Below, one piece after another: positions 7,797-16,785 of a stretch of DNA of 64,000 nt (positions within the stretch are counted from its first letter, which is position 1; each line of letters begins with the position of its first letter). Under the pieces are notes generated by a model. It did no database searches. It had not been told where the DNA came from and saw nothing but the letters and a program-made list of their open reading frames with translations. Source of the stretch: Rubritalea tangerina (GTDB taxonomy: Bacteria; Verrucomicrobiota; Verrucomicrobiia; Verrucomicrobiales; Akkermansiaceae); the NCBI RefSeq assembly GCF_042683245.1, contig NZ_JBHUJB010000089.1:62001-126000 (forward strand), in the 5' to 3' direction. The position numbers and the translations under genes were made by a program.

Positions 7797-10444
7797 TGGT
7801 AAATGTTGGGTTCAGGTGCTGGGGGGGTAGGTGCTGGCTGCGACTGTGATTTGTCGAGAAGGCGGCGTTTTTGTTCGAGTGAACGGTTAGTGCCTCGGAT
7901 GTTTTGTTGTTTTTGGACGAGTTCTAGCACCTTGATCATGAACTCGATATCACGGTCTTCAGAGTTGGATCCGCCACCACCGCCGCCGCCACCGCCGCCT
8001 TGTTGTTTGGCGTTTGCGTCTTGGAGTTCGCTGGCCCAATTTCTAAGAATTTCGGCATGATTTTTGGCTTGGTTGAGGCTGATGTTATTGTGGTTTTGTT
8101 CGATGTTATGGAGTAAGCGTTCCATGTCGGCATCGATGTTTGAATCCGCCATTTTATCGAGTAAGTCTTTGTGTTCTTGTTGTTGAGTGCGTGAGAAGAA
8201 ATGCCCGAGATCTTCTTGGATCCAGCGGAGGTCGGAGCTGGTTTGCTCTTGCATGGCATAGAAATTAATGAGCGAGCGTTGCTCACGTGGGTCGACGTCA
8301 TCAAACTCACCTCCGACCACCTCTTTGGTTGTGATTTCAATAATGGAGTTGGCGAGTTCTTCTTGGTCGGAGGCTGCTTTTCGGAGTCGGTTGACGAAGG
8401 TTCCTGCTTCGAGCTGCTTATTCGCTTCGTTGGCCTTAGCGATGGTTTCTTCCATTTGTTTTAGGAGCTCACTTTGTTTTTCAACTGCCTCTTGGACGTC
8501 TTGCTTACTGCGCTCGGGGGTGTTCTCTGGACTTTGTGCGTCGTTGAGTTTCTTTGAAATGTCTGGCATTTGTTGTTCCGCCATTTGCTTCATTTCGAGT
8601 GCGGACTCGGCGAGTTTTTTCATGGTGGAGGGATCGATCTCACCATTCTTGCTCGCTTCCTTGAAGATATCTTGCATTTCCTTGGCGAGCTCATCCATCG
8701 CGTCAGCATTTTCGTTTTCGCGCTGGGCTTGGTCTGCGAGCTTTTCGCGATTTTCTTGATTTTGAAGTTCTTGACCGTCTTTTCTTTCGAGGCGTCTATT
8801 TTCGTCGAGGGCGTCTTGTTCAGCACGCATGAGGTCTTCGAGTTTATTGATAGCCGACTGGGTTTTTTGTTCGATGAGCTCACGGTGTTCTTCTTTGGTG
8901 AGGACGTAGACGGTGATGGGGGCGGAATAGGATCGCTTGTGGTCTTTATGGTAGTCTTGGGCCCAGGCACGCATGATGAGTTTCTGCGGTCGGATATCAT
9001 ATGCCTTGAAAGCGAAGATCATAGGTTCAGAGGCGTTTCGAAGGGTGGGAGACCCTTGGATGAGGTCGAGAGAGCCACGCGCTGGAGTGTGTGGTGAAGG
9101 TTTAGTGAAGGAACCGACCCATTCGAGACCGGCTAGTTTGATGCCGAAGTCGTCGTCGGCGATGACGTCGAATTCGATGGCCCCGTCAGCTAGGACGTAG
9201 ACTTCATTGGCGATATTTTGGAGGTAGGCAGATGGTGGGGAGTCAACCTGTTTCTCAATGCTGAGTTGTGTGGGGACGAGGTTGTTGAGAGTGAAGGCGT
9301 CCGTCCAATTGAGTTCAAGTTGGGTCTTGTCCTGTTCGATAGTGAGTGGGGAAAGAGAGAAGGTGGAGCCTTGGACTTGGTGGGCAATTCGGGATTTGGC
9401 ATTCTTGCTAGGGTCGAGGAGAGAAGCTTGGGCATGTTGGAGCTCGCGATTAGCGCGTGCGATGATGGTGACTTCACTGCCTTCAACGATTGTGGCTTGG
9501 CCCGAGGTGATATCGATGCGTTCATCATCTTTTTGGAGGTAGTCAGGATAGCTGACCTTGGCGGTGATTTCCTCGAGGGTGGGGCGCATGATGGGAGTGA
9601 CCTCGAGAGTGACGAAGGCATCACCCACTCTGAGTTCGACTTCTTGTTTTTTGAGAATTTGAGGGAAATCGAAGTTGTATGACCTTTGGTTGAGCGAGCT
9701 GAAGGTCCAGGGTTTGACTCCTTCACGTGCTTTTGCTTGTGCGGGAGTGTTTGAGTCTTCGGTTAATTTTAACTCGACGGTGAAGGGTTCACCATGGGCT
9801 ACATGGTAGGGTTGTGGGAGGTTTGAGAAATCAATCTTCGTTTCGGTGTAGCGTTCGATTTCAGCCAATGGCATCAGCCAGCGTTGCATGGCATTGTAGG
9901 AGGCTTTTGGGGTGAGCGTGTAGGCAAGCAGAATAAGTCCAGCGATGGCAAGGACGGCGAGGCTCCACTTTTTGTGCCAAGATTTGGGGAGGGCGTTGTG
10001 AAGGTCGCGATCTTTGACCTCAGAAGCCACTTCTTGCATGGCAGCCTCTCGGAGTCGGGGCGAGAGTGAGGTGTCATTGGCGTCTTGGTTTTCGAGTTCT
10101 ACGACACCCAGCAGACGATCACCGAGGCGCGGGTATTGCTTAGCGATGAGGTGGGCGAGTTCGCTTTCACGACGGTGTTTAAAGACCCAGCGGTTGATCC
10201 AGAGGGGGGCAAAGATAGCTGATAGGGATACTCCGAGAGCTAGTATCAGGAGGCGAAGCCAGCCAGGTGTTGGGAAGAGTCTGTCACAGGCGTAGACGAG
10301 GATGTAGGAAAGCAAGAGTCCGAAGAGGCCGGCTAGGACAGCCTCGAGAACTTTGATGCGCCATACGCGTCCACGAAATTGTCTCAGCTGCTTACGGAGT
10401 GAGTCAGGTAAAGCTTGTGAATGGGTTTTCTTCTGGTCTGGCAT
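7793..10444 (-). CDS. DUF4175-like membrane protein with long periplasmic coiled coil
   Basis: An 883-residue protein. Two membrane segments near the N terminus (about residues 36-56 and 63-83) and a third at about 163-183 anchor it; the region between holds the HLIAKQYPRLGDRLLGVVEL motif typical of DUF4175-like proteins. The exterior part starts with Ig-like beta segments (about 200-520) and continues as a charged coiled coil (about 530-700) rich in Glu, Gln and Lys. Near residue 815 there is a run of ten glycines, then a short C-terminal helical region with a Pro-rich end. First gene of the operon. The role is unknown; similar proteins in PVC phyla occur next to toroid and VWA/MoxR genes, but no VWA or MoxR gene is present here. 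Confidence 0.85.
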   Translation of the reverse strand: MPDQKKTHSQALPDSLRKQLRQFRGRVWRIKVLEAVLAGLFGLLLSYILVYACDRLFPTPGWLRLLILALGVSLSAIFAPLWINRWVFKHRRESELAHLIAKQYPRLGDRLLGVVELENQDANDTSLSPRLREAAMQEVASEVKDRDLHNALPKSWHKKWSLAVLAIAGLILLAYTLTPKASYNAMQRWLMPLAEIERYTETKIDFSNLPQPYHVAHGEPFTVELKLTEDSNTPAQAKAREGVKPWTFSSLNQRSYNFDFPQILKKQEVELRVGDAFVTLEVTPIMRPTLEEITAKVSYPDYLQKDDERIDITSGQATIVEGSEVTIIARANRELQHAQASLLDPSKNAKSRIAHQVQGSTFSLSPLTIEQDKTQLELNWTDAFTLNNLVPTQLSIEKQVDSPPSAYLQNIANEVYVLADGAIEFDVIADDDFGIKLAGLEWVGSFTKPSPHTPARGSLDLIQGSPTLRNASEPMIFAFKAYDIRPQKLIMRAWAQDYHKDHKRSYSAPITVYVLTKEEHRELIEQKTQSAINKLEDLMRAEQDALDENRRLERKDGQELQNQENREKLADQAQRENENADAMDELAKEMQDIFKEASKNGEIDPSTMKKLAESALEMKQMAEQQMPDISKKLNDAQSPENTPERSKQDVQEAVEKQSELLKQMEETIAKANEANKQLEAGTFVNRLRKAASDQEELANSIIEITTKEVVGGEFDDVDPREQRSLINFYAMQEQTSSDLRWIQEDLGHFFSRTQQQEHKDLLDKMADSNIDADMERLLHNIEQNHNNISLNQAKNHAEILRNWASELQDANAKQQGGGGGGGGGGSNSEDRDIEFMIKVLELVQKQQNIRGTNRSLEQKRRLLDKSQSQPAPTPPAPEPNIYQ

Positions 10445-10463
10445 TGTAAAGAGCTTTGCTAGC

Positions 10464-10469
10464 AGTATA
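10464..10469 (-). promoter_or_regulatory. Candidate -10 box for the DUF4175-like operon
   Basis: On the minus strand TATACT lies 19 nt before the ATG at 10444, implying a leader of about a dozen nucleotides. No good TTGACA-like -35 lies at 16-18 nt spacing, so this is a candidate only. The 161-nt gap up to the AsmA-like stop at 10606 shows no clear terminator. Confidence 0.35.
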
Positions 10470-10605
10470 CACGATTTTGAGGGTGTGAATAGATTAACAC
10501 CACCAAATAGTGTACGAAGCTCTATAGTCGTGGCTTATCGTAAAAATCCAAGGAATAGTTTCCGTGTTGGCAGACTTTTTGGGGCCGCCATTGAGGTATG
10601 GGGCA

Positions 10606-13152
10606 TTACTTGACGACCTGTGCGCGTGGAGGTTTGCGGAAAATCGGGTCGTTTTTACCATCGCGCGGTGGTTGGAAGGGGGTGAATTGCCAATTCGGGC
10701 TACTGATTTTGCCGGAGCCGCGGAATTGTCTGAGGCCCTTGACTTCTTTACCAGTCAGGACTGTTTTGAGGGCTTGGAAGGGAAGCTCTATCACTTTCAT
10801 GGGTACTTCAGCGAGGCCCATTAGTCCGCGGAAGTTCATCCGAATGGTGATATCGAGGAGTTCTTTATTGAGATCGATCCAGCCTTCCCCTGTGAAGGTT
10901 GTGCTGGGGGTCATGGAGGTGAGGTCGTTACTGTAGAAGATGCCATTTTTAGCAGAAAAATTGCATGAGAAGTCCCGGGCGCGTTCGTGAAGCAGTTGTT
11001 GGTTAGCAAGTGGGTTGACGACACTATCGATCAACGATGAGAGTGGACCGAAGAGTGGGACTGCGAAGAGATCACCATTGGAGAGTGCAAGGTTTCCGTG
11101 TCCGTTGAGGGTTTTGATAGCACTGCCTTTACCTCTGAAAGTGAATGAGCCGGTGAGGGATCCTTGATTGAGGCCTTTGAACCCGTAAGTACTGCTGATG
11201 GACTTCAGTCTGAGTTTATCCCACTGGAAGCGCCCGGAGTAGGAAGAATCTGATGGGGTGACGTGAATGTAGCCCGAGGCATTGCCACCGAAGACTCTGC
11301 TGCTGAGTTTATTGATTTGGACTTTATCGGGCAGGACGGTGACTTGCCCTTTGATATTTGTCAGGCCGATATTTTTCTTAAGGAAATTGAATTCGGTGAG
11401 TCCGGTGCTAGTGAAGCCGACGACGAGGCGCATTTTATTGGCTGAGCCCTTGGCCCAGCTCACTAGACCAGAGCAACTGACTGTGGGGGGGAGGTGGAAT
11501 TTGTAGTTCTCGAGGTGATCGGCAATTTTAGGTGCAAAGAGCCTCAAGACTGGGGCTGGCCAAGCAGTGCCTCTGATGGTCTTGATTTCGGTGCTGCGTT
11601 TAGGCCAATCGAAGTGGAAGGATTTGGCGGTAAGGGTGCCAGATTTTGGGCCATTGTACGCCTTACGCATTGCGTAGTCACTGTAGTCAAATGTGGCTGT
11701 GAGGTCAGTGAAGGTGGCGGTGGTTCGATCGAGGCGGTATTTCCCTTGGGCGTAGCTCACGGGGACGCCATTGTGTGAAAAATGGCGCAACTCGGCATGG
11801 CCGTGTGACTCCCAGTCGGTTTTGTCCTCGAGATTCATGCGTCCGCTGGCGTGCACATCGATGTAGGATTTTGAGGTGAAATTGAGTTTGGAGAGTTCAC
11901 GCTTGAGCGGTTCTGACCTGATGAATGGGAAATAGTCGCGAGCTGGGAGACTGGAGACCATTTTGTAGCGCACCCGTTGGTCTTTGATGATGATACGGCC
12001 ATGGAGTTTGCCATTCGGGTGGATGACATGGAGTTTATCGAGATAGAGGTCTCCATTATTCCAAGAGAACTCTGTTGTGAGGTCATTGACGGATGCACCG
12101 TTGAAGCTGAAGTCGCTACCTGAGATGTTGCCAGTGAGTTGGAGGTCAAGTTTGGGTTGTTGTTCGTTGGGGAGCTGGAATTTTCCGGAGGCGATGATGT
12201 GGGTTTTGCCGGCGGAGCTGAATCGCTCCATGATTCTTTTGTTAAAGACTTTTTTGGCAAAGTTTTGGATGTGGAGTGTGGAGTCAATTTTGACGCGGCC
12301 ATTTTTTTGTTGGAGGTCAAAGTCGGCGACGAGCTGGCAACGTTCGCCTTGATGAGAGAATGCTAGGTTATCGAGCGTGATGAGGTTTTGGTTCCAGTCC
12401 CCCTCGAGCTCGATGTCTTGCATTTTATAGTCTTTGTAATCGAGTTCTTTGGCTTGGACGAGGAAGTCGAAATCGACTTTATTGGGGTTTGAGAGGTTGC
12501 CTTCGATAAAGATTTTCAGCTCGGGTGGGGAATCACTTGGCCAGTTCCAATTTTGGAGTTGTTCGAGGAATTGGGAATATTGTGCTATTCGGCGGGATTT
12601 TGATTCTGGGTCGGGCACAAAATCTTCTTTAGGTGCATCTCTCCAAATATTACAGCTAATGGTCACGCGGATGCCTTCATAGAGTCCGGTGAGGTCGGTG
12701 GTGCTGAGTGATTGAGCGCCAGGTAGGTCAATTGACCCGGAGACATCGGAGATGTTGATCACTGGGCTTTGGGCTTCGCCTCGGACGAGTGGGATGGCGA
12801 GTTGGGCGTCGGTCAATGAGATCGTGTTGATCTTGAGGTTGCCGCGCATGAGCTTTGTTTTATCGACATGGATGGCGAGTGCTGGGAGCTCAGCAATTTG
12901 GACATTGCGTTCGATACTTCTGAAGAGGCGGACATTGTTGGCGGTCAGGCCATTGATGAGGTGGAAGCTGAGGTTGTCGAATTCAGCGTAGATTCCGTAG
13001 CGCTCCATTTCTTCAGCGACACGGTCACCAGCCGCGTCACTGAAGCCTTTTTCGTGTAAATAGATGAGACTCGCGATACCTGCAACCACTCCCGACGCTA
13101 TGATCAGAGTGATAAGAACGCGGAGGCGAATCAGCAGGCGGCGTATGGTCAT
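10606..13152 (-). CDS. AsmA-like (AsmA/TamB superfamily) envelope protein
   Basis: An 848-residue protein with one N-terminal membrane segment (about residues 10-30) and a long exterior part made of beta strands, the layout of AsmA-family bridge-like proteins that carry phospholipid between membranes in diderm bacteria. The last 200 residues contain the typical AsmA C-terminal signature: GHGNLALSNGDLFAVPLFGPL, a TFTGEGWIDL strand and GSGKISSPNWQFTPF. The ATG is 4 nt from the stop of the upstream small membrane protein, so it is in the same transcription unit. Substrate is not deducible. Confidence 0.85.
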   Translation of the reverse strand: MTIRRLLIRLRVLITLIIASGVVAGIASLIYLHEKGFSDAAGDRVAEEMERYGIYAEFDNLSFHLINGLTANNVRLFRSIERNVQIAELPALAIHVDKTKLMRGNLKINTISLTDAQLAIPLVRGEAQSPVINISDVSGSIDLPGAQSLSTTDLTGLYEGIRVTISCNIWRDAPKEDFVPDPESKSRRIAQYSQFLEQLQNWNWPSDSPPELKIFIEGNLSNPNKVDFDFLVQAKELDYKDYKMQDIELEGDWNQNLITLDNLAFSHQGERCQLVADFDLQQKNGRVKIDSTLHIQNFAKKVFNKRIMERFSSAGKTHIIASGKFQLPNEQQPKLDLQLTGNISGSDFSFNGASVNDLTTEFSWNNGDLYLDKLHVIHPNGKLHGRIIIKDQRVRYKMVSSLPARDYFPFIRSEPLKRELSKLNFTSKSYIDVHASGRMNLEDKTDWESHGHAELRHFSHNGVPVSYAQGKYRLDRTTATFTDLTATFDYSDYAMRKAYNGPKSGTLTAKSFHFDWPKRSTEIKTIRGTAWPAPVLRLFAPKIADHLENYKFHLPPTVSCSGLVSWAKGSANKMRLVVGFTSTGLTEFNFLKKNIGLTNIKGQVTVLPDKVQINKLSSRVFGGNASGYIHVTPSDSSYSGRFQWDKLRLKSISSTYGFKGLNQGSLTGSFTFRGKGSAIKTLNGHGNLALSNGDLFAVPLFGPLSSLIDSVVNPLANQQLLHERARDFSCNFSAKNGIFYSNDLTSMTPSTTFTGEGWIDLNKELLDITIRMNFRGLMGLAEVPMKVIELPFQALKTVLTGKEVKGLRQFRGSGKISSPNWQFTPFQPPRDGKNDPIFRKPPRAQVVK

Positions 13153-13155
13153 CTG

Positions 13156-13575
13156 TTACTGGACTTGATCGAGCTGGTAGCGATCGTGCTGTTTATGGTT
13201 CGCTCTTTGAGCGAGCCATTGTTGTGAGTATTGGAGTGCGAGCCTCTGGAGGATAGGTTTAAGCACTGCAAGGAAGAGGCCAGTGAGGACTGAAGCTTTG
13301 GCAACTTTTTCGGTATTTTGCTTCTTAGGTTTCTTTTTGAAGAAAATCGAAGCGCCGAGTCCACTGGCGAGAGCGACACTGAAGCTTTTTATGGGTTGTT
13401 CCATGAACGCTTTTTTGACGCGTTTGGGGACATTGAGAGCTTCGGTAAGGGAAGCCTTCTTATCGGCCAATTGTTCATCGAGAAGCAATTTGGCACCGAG
13501 CATGGAGGTGCGTGCATCTTCTAGCTGGGCGACAAGCTCTAGTTTTCGTTGTTCGCTTTGATTTGTTCTAGCCAT
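13156..13575 (-). CDS. Small membrane-associated protein in the YqjK position
   Basis: A 139-residue protein not assigned to a family with confidence. The N-terminal half is a charged helix (QRKLELVAQLEDARTSML); the middle has a short hydrophobic patch (SFSVALASGLGASIFF) followed by KKKPKK, and a second hydrophobic stretch (VLTGLFLAVLKPILQRLAL) precedes a basic tail. In E. coli the DUF883 and DUF1469 genes yqjD and yqjE are followed by yqjK, and this gene holds that place; homology to YqjK is not established. It overlaps the upstream DUF1469 gene by 37 nt. Confidence 0.7.
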   Translation of the reverse strand: MARTNQSEQRKLELVAQLEDARTSMLGAKLLLDEQLADKKASLTEALNVPKRVKKAFMEQPIKSFSVALASGLGASIFFKKKPKKQNTEKVAKASVLTGLFLAVLKPILQRLALQYSQQWLAQRANHKQHDRYQLDQVQ

Positions 13576-13985
13576 TTTTTGTCTTTTTCAAGTTCAGCCA
13601 CAGTGTGTTCGAAGAGGACCTTCTTGCTCGCAGTTTTCAGTTTATCAAGGAAGATAAAGACGCAGAGTAGGTGGATAAGGAAGAAGCCGAAGGTTACGAT
13701 TGGCCAAGTACCAATGTGTTGTTCACCAATGACCATCATCTTGCCTTCGAGTAGATTGGTGCATGCGCCAATGAGAGTGACGAGCAGAAGGATGTAGCTA
13801 AAGAGGCCAGCAAAGGCGAGTTTGGCACCAATGGCGGCGCGTTTGGCGCTTTCTTCGGCGGCTTCTTTAGCTTCAATGGAAGCCAGCTCGGCTTTAGCAC
13901 GCATGTAGTCAGCTCCCGAGTCCTTGAGGTATTCGAGAGTGTCCTTGAGAGTAAACTCGTGCTTTGGAGGGGTGTCATCAGACAT
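13539..13985 (-). CDS. YqjE-like phage-holin-family (DUF1469) membrane protein
   Basis: A 148-residue protein starting MSDDTPPKHEF. A helical N-terminal part with many Ala and Glu (about 10-48) is followed by two membrane segments (about 52-75 and 92-115) and a charged C-terminal helix, the arrangement of Actinobacterial holin-X/YqjE proteins. Despite the family name these are chromosomal membrane proteins linked to stress or stationary phase, not phage lysis genes. The frame stays open to 14024, but that extension lies inside the transcription terminator at 14005-14040, so the ATG at 13985 is preferred. The gene context (DUF883 upstream, YqjK-like position downstream) matches the E. coli yqjDEK order. 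Confidence 0.8.
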   Translation of the reverse strand: MSDDTPPKHEFTLKDTLEYLKDSGADYMRAKAELASIEAKEAAEESAKRAAIGAKLAFAGLFSYILLLVTLIGACTNLLEGKMMVIGEQHIGTWPIVTFGFFLIHLLCVFIFLDKLKTASKKVLFEHTVAELEKDKKWLEQIKANNEN

Positions 13986-14004
13986 AGGATATGGGGCAAA
14001 TGTG

Positions 14005-14040
14005 AAAAAACCGGCTCTCACCATGCGGGGAGGAGCCGGT
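14005..14040 (-). terminator. Rho-independent terminator between the DUF883 and DUF1469 genes
   Basis: Minus-strand hairpin ACCGGCTC/GAGCCGGT (8 bp, GC-rich) immediately followed by TTTTTT. It lies just after the DUF883 stop (14074) and before the DUF1469 start (13985), so at least part of the DUF883 transcript should end here. Confidence 0.85.
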
Positions 14041-14073
14041 CAGTTGGTTGTGAGTCTTAATTACTGGTTTTGA

Positions 14074-14484
14074 CTAGCGACGGCGAGCCAATAATCCAAT
14101 GAGTAGACCGACGCCAAAAGCGCCGAGTACGCACTTGGTTGGGTGCTGGCGCACGTATTCTTCAGAGCTCGCATGCACGTCTTTGGCCTTTGCTTTTCCC
14201 TGTTCATATTTATCAGCAGCAGCCAGCTTGACTTCATGAGCTTTTTGGCTGGCTTCTTCTTTCAAGGCGACAGCTTTATCACCGGCATAACTCTTAAACT
14301 GCTGAGCCTTTTCTGAGGCTGCGTTTTTGAGTTGGGTTGCTTTATTCTGAACGCCTTGAGCAGCGACGCGTGCCTTCTCCGCGGCAGCTTGGCGCAATTC
14401 AGTGGCCTTGCTTGCAGGAACAGTTGGTGTTGTGGTTTCTTCCTCGTCTCTGAGGGCATTTGGGTTTGGGGTTGCGTAATCCAT
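14074..14484 (-). CDS. YqjD/ElaB-like DUF883 membrane-anchored protein
   Basis: A 136-residue protein. Residues 25-105 form an Ala/Lys/Glu-rich amphipathic helix with 11-residue, LEA/apolipoprotein-like periodicity. The end reads EEYVRQHPTKCVLGAFGVGLLIGLLARRR across the last 29 residues (here VRQHPTK, then a Gly-rich membrane helix, then three Arg), the hallmark of DUF883. In E. coli such proteins sit in the inner membrane and bind ribosomes in stationary phase. A strong terminator follows, making this gene likely to be expressed at higher level than the downstream DUF1469 gene. The role here is inferred from family only. Confidence 0.85.
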   Translation of the reverse strand: MDYATPNPNALRDEEETTTPTVPASKATELRQAAAEKARVAAQGVQNKATQLKNAASEKAQQFKSYAGDKAVALKEEASQKAHEVKLAAADKYEQGKAKAKDVHASSEEYVRQHPTKCVLGAFGVGLLIGLLARRR

Positions 14485-14646
14485 GATATTATTTTGTTCG
14501 TATGTTTAGCTCGAATGGCTAGAAAAGTTAGTTGCTGTATTGGCTCACCCGTGTTGGAGGAATACTGGGATAATTCAATGAACCATTCGCCATTAGGATA
14601 CACAAGAAGGTCGAATATTCAAGGATCCTCTGCTAGAAAATGCGCT

Positions 14647-16629
14647 TTAGTTTGTAATGGTGAGAGTGGCCTCTAACTGCTCGATTTCTTCACTTAGCTC
14701 AGACCATCGCGTGTAGGCATTCTCTAACTTCTCTGATAGGTTTTGGTAGGCATTACTGGCTTCCTGCATTTTGTTAGGGTCGGAGGCCACCTCAGTGGAG
14801 GACATGTGTTGGGTGAGGGTAGTTTGTGCGGCCTCGAACTCAGCGATAGATTGTTCGACTTTCTCGAATTCTTGTTGGAGGGGCTTGAGGACTTTATTGC
14901 GTTTTTGTCTTTGTTCGGCCTCGATCTTTCGTTGTTCTTTGCGAGAGAGCTTTGAGGGAGTCTGGTTGGAAGTGGCAGCGCTCGTGTTAGTGGCGGAGGT
15001 TAGATTTTTGGCAGCATTTTTTTCCTCTTCTTTTTTATCGAGGTAGTAGCTGACATTTCCGTGGTAGAGTTGCGGGTGTTCACCGGGTCTAAACTCGAGA
15101 GTTTTGGTGACGATGGGGTCGAGGAAGGATCGGTTGTGCGAGACGATAAGGTAGGAACCGGGGTATTCGTTAAGGGCTGTTTGGAGGACTTCTTGAGATT
15201 GGACGTCCAGGTGGTTTGTAGGTTCATCAAGGATGAGGAAGTTAGCGGGCTGGATGAGCATACGTACGAGTGCGACACGTGAGCGTTCACCGCCAGAGAG
15301 GACGCCAACTTTTTTAAAGACATCATCTCCGCGGAAGAGGAAGCAACCAAGGATATTTCTAACAAGGGGTGCATTTTCTCGTGAGGCGGCTTCTTCGCAA
15401 GTTTCTAGGACTGTTTTATTGGGGTCGAGTTCATCGGCGTGGTTTTGTGAGAAGAAGGAGATGGCGGATTTTGGGCCGAGTTCGAAGGAGCCGGAATCTG
15501 GTGATTCTTGGCCGGTGATGAGTCTACAGAATGTTGATTTTCCGGCGCCATTGGGTCCGACGATGGCGATGCGAGCACCTTTTTCTACTTTGAAGTTAAA
15601 GTTTGAGAAGATGGTATTGGAGCCGTAGGCTTTGGAGGCGGAGTCGAGTTGTGCGACGAGTTGGGTGGATGGTGGGGGAGTGGGGAAGGTGAAGCTCATG
15701 ACTGCATCGTCTTGTTCGATTTCGATGAGCTCCATTTTTTCGAGTTGTTTGAGGCGGGATTGTGCTTGAGAGGCTTTGGATGCTTTGGCTCTGAAGCGGT
15801 CGATAAATTGTTTTGTTTTTTCGATTTCGCGTTGTTGCGACTCGTATTGTTTGAGGAGGATTTCTTTACGGAGTTTTGATTCTTTCAGGTAGAAGGAATA
15901 GTTTCCGGCATATTCTTCTGCACGGCCGTGAGCGAAGGCGATCGTGCGTGTGGTGAGGGCATCGAGGAGTGCGAGGTCGTGGGAGATGATGATGATGGCA
16001 CCTGGGTAGTTGAAGAGGTATTGCTCCATCCAGGTTTGCGAGTCGATATCGAGGTGGTTGGTAGGTTCGTCGAGGAGGAGGACCTCAGGCTCTTGGAGGA
16101 AGAGTTTGGCCATGGCGATACGCATTTGCCAGCCACCAGAAAATTCCCCACAGTCACGTTCGAAGTCTGAGCGTTTGAAGCCGAGGCCGGTGAGCACTGA
16201 CTCGATGCGGGGCTTCATACGGCTTGGGTCAAAGTGCTCGAGTTTGAGTTCGAGCTCACCGATTCTATGGAGGTGGTCGATATAGGTTTGGGAGGAAGAA
16301 TCGAGATTTTGGAGTTCTTCGGAGAGTTTATCGATAGTGGTTTGAAGTTCTTTAGCTTCGCCGAATGCGGATTCTGTTTCATCCCAGAGTGAGATGCCGT
16401 GGATGTGGATTCCTTCTTGTGGGAGGTAGCCGATTTTACAGCCACGTGGTTTGGTGATTTCGCCTTCGTTCGCTTCGATGACACCACCGATACATTTCAT
16501 CAAGGTGGATTTACCCGCGCCGTTATGTCCGGCAAAGGAGATACGTTCTTTTTCCATGACGGAAAACGAGAGGTCTTTGAAGAGGACTCTGGGGCCGAAC
16601 TCGACGCGTAATTTCTTGATCGCTAGCAC
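14647..16629 (-). CDS. ABC-F family ATPase (YheS/Uup-like)
   Basis: A soluble tandem ABC ATPase of about 660 residues without membrane segments, the ABC-F class that acts on ribosomes. Domain 1 has GHNGAGKST (Walker A), a FSGGWQMR signature and LLLDEPTNHLD; domain 2 has GPNGAGKST, LSGGERSRVAL and LILDEPTNHLD. The linker between them is charged and helical, and the C-terminal extension (last 130 residues) is a coiled coil, as in YheS or Uup. The start is taken as GTG at 16629, giving MLAIKKLRVEFG as in other members; a TTG 36 nt upstream is less likely. It runs divergently from uppP. Which ABC-F subtype it is cannot be settled by eye. Confidence 0.93.
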   Translation of the reverse strand: MLAIKKLRVEFGPRVLFKDLSFSVMEKERISFAGHNGAGKSTLMKCIGGVIEANEGEITKPRGCKIGYLPQEGIHIHGISLWDETESAFGEAKELQTTIDKLSEELQNLDSSSQTYIDHLHRIGELELKLEHFDPSRMKPRIESVLTGLGFKRSDFERDCGEFSGGWQMRIAMAKLFLQEPEVLLLDEPTNHLDIDSQTWMEQYLFNYPGAIIIISHDLALLDALTTRTIAFAHGRAEEYAGNYSFYLKESKLRKEILLKQYESQQREIEKTKQFIDRFRAKASKASQAQSRLKQLEKMELIEIEQDDAVMSFTFPTPPPSTQLVAQLDSASKAYGSNTIFSNFNFKVEKGARIAIVGPNGAGKSTFCRLITGQESPDSGSFELGPKSAISFFSQNHADELDPNKTVLETCEEAASRENAPLVRNILGCFLFRGDDVFKKVGVLSGGERSRVALVRMLIQPANFLILDEPTNHLDVQSQEVLQTALNEYPGSYLIVSHNRSFLDPIVTKTLEFRPGEHPQLYHGNVSYYLDKKEEEKNAAKNLTSATNTSAATSNQTPSKLSRKEQRKIEAEQRQKRNKVLKPLQQEFEKVEQSIAEFEAAQTTLTQHMSSTEVASDPNKMQEASNAYQNLSEKLENAYTRWSELSEEIEQLEATLTITN

Positions 16630-16785
16630 AGGGCTGTGCGTAGAGGGAAATAGGCATCTTAGCAATGGTGAATATGGGGGGAGCTCAGGGTGGGAGGGTG
16701 TGATTTTGCTGTGGGTTTTCTATCAATTCACTTGATGTCCGGAGGTGAGTCCATAGTCTTCGTCACGACCCTGAGGGAATCATCT

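Noticed and set aside
8560..9097. Plus-strand frames of 160-175 codons inside the DUF4175-like gene
   Set aside because: They are shadows of the coiled-coil region; the minus-strand frame has clear domains and operon overlap.
13539..13985. A phage origin suggested by the holin family name
   Set aside because: No phage gene is nearby, and the order matches the chromosomal yqjDEK arrangement.
13986..14024. An N-terminal extension of the DUF1469 protein starting at 14024
   Set aside because: It lies within the terminator hairpin and would add residues not found in the family.
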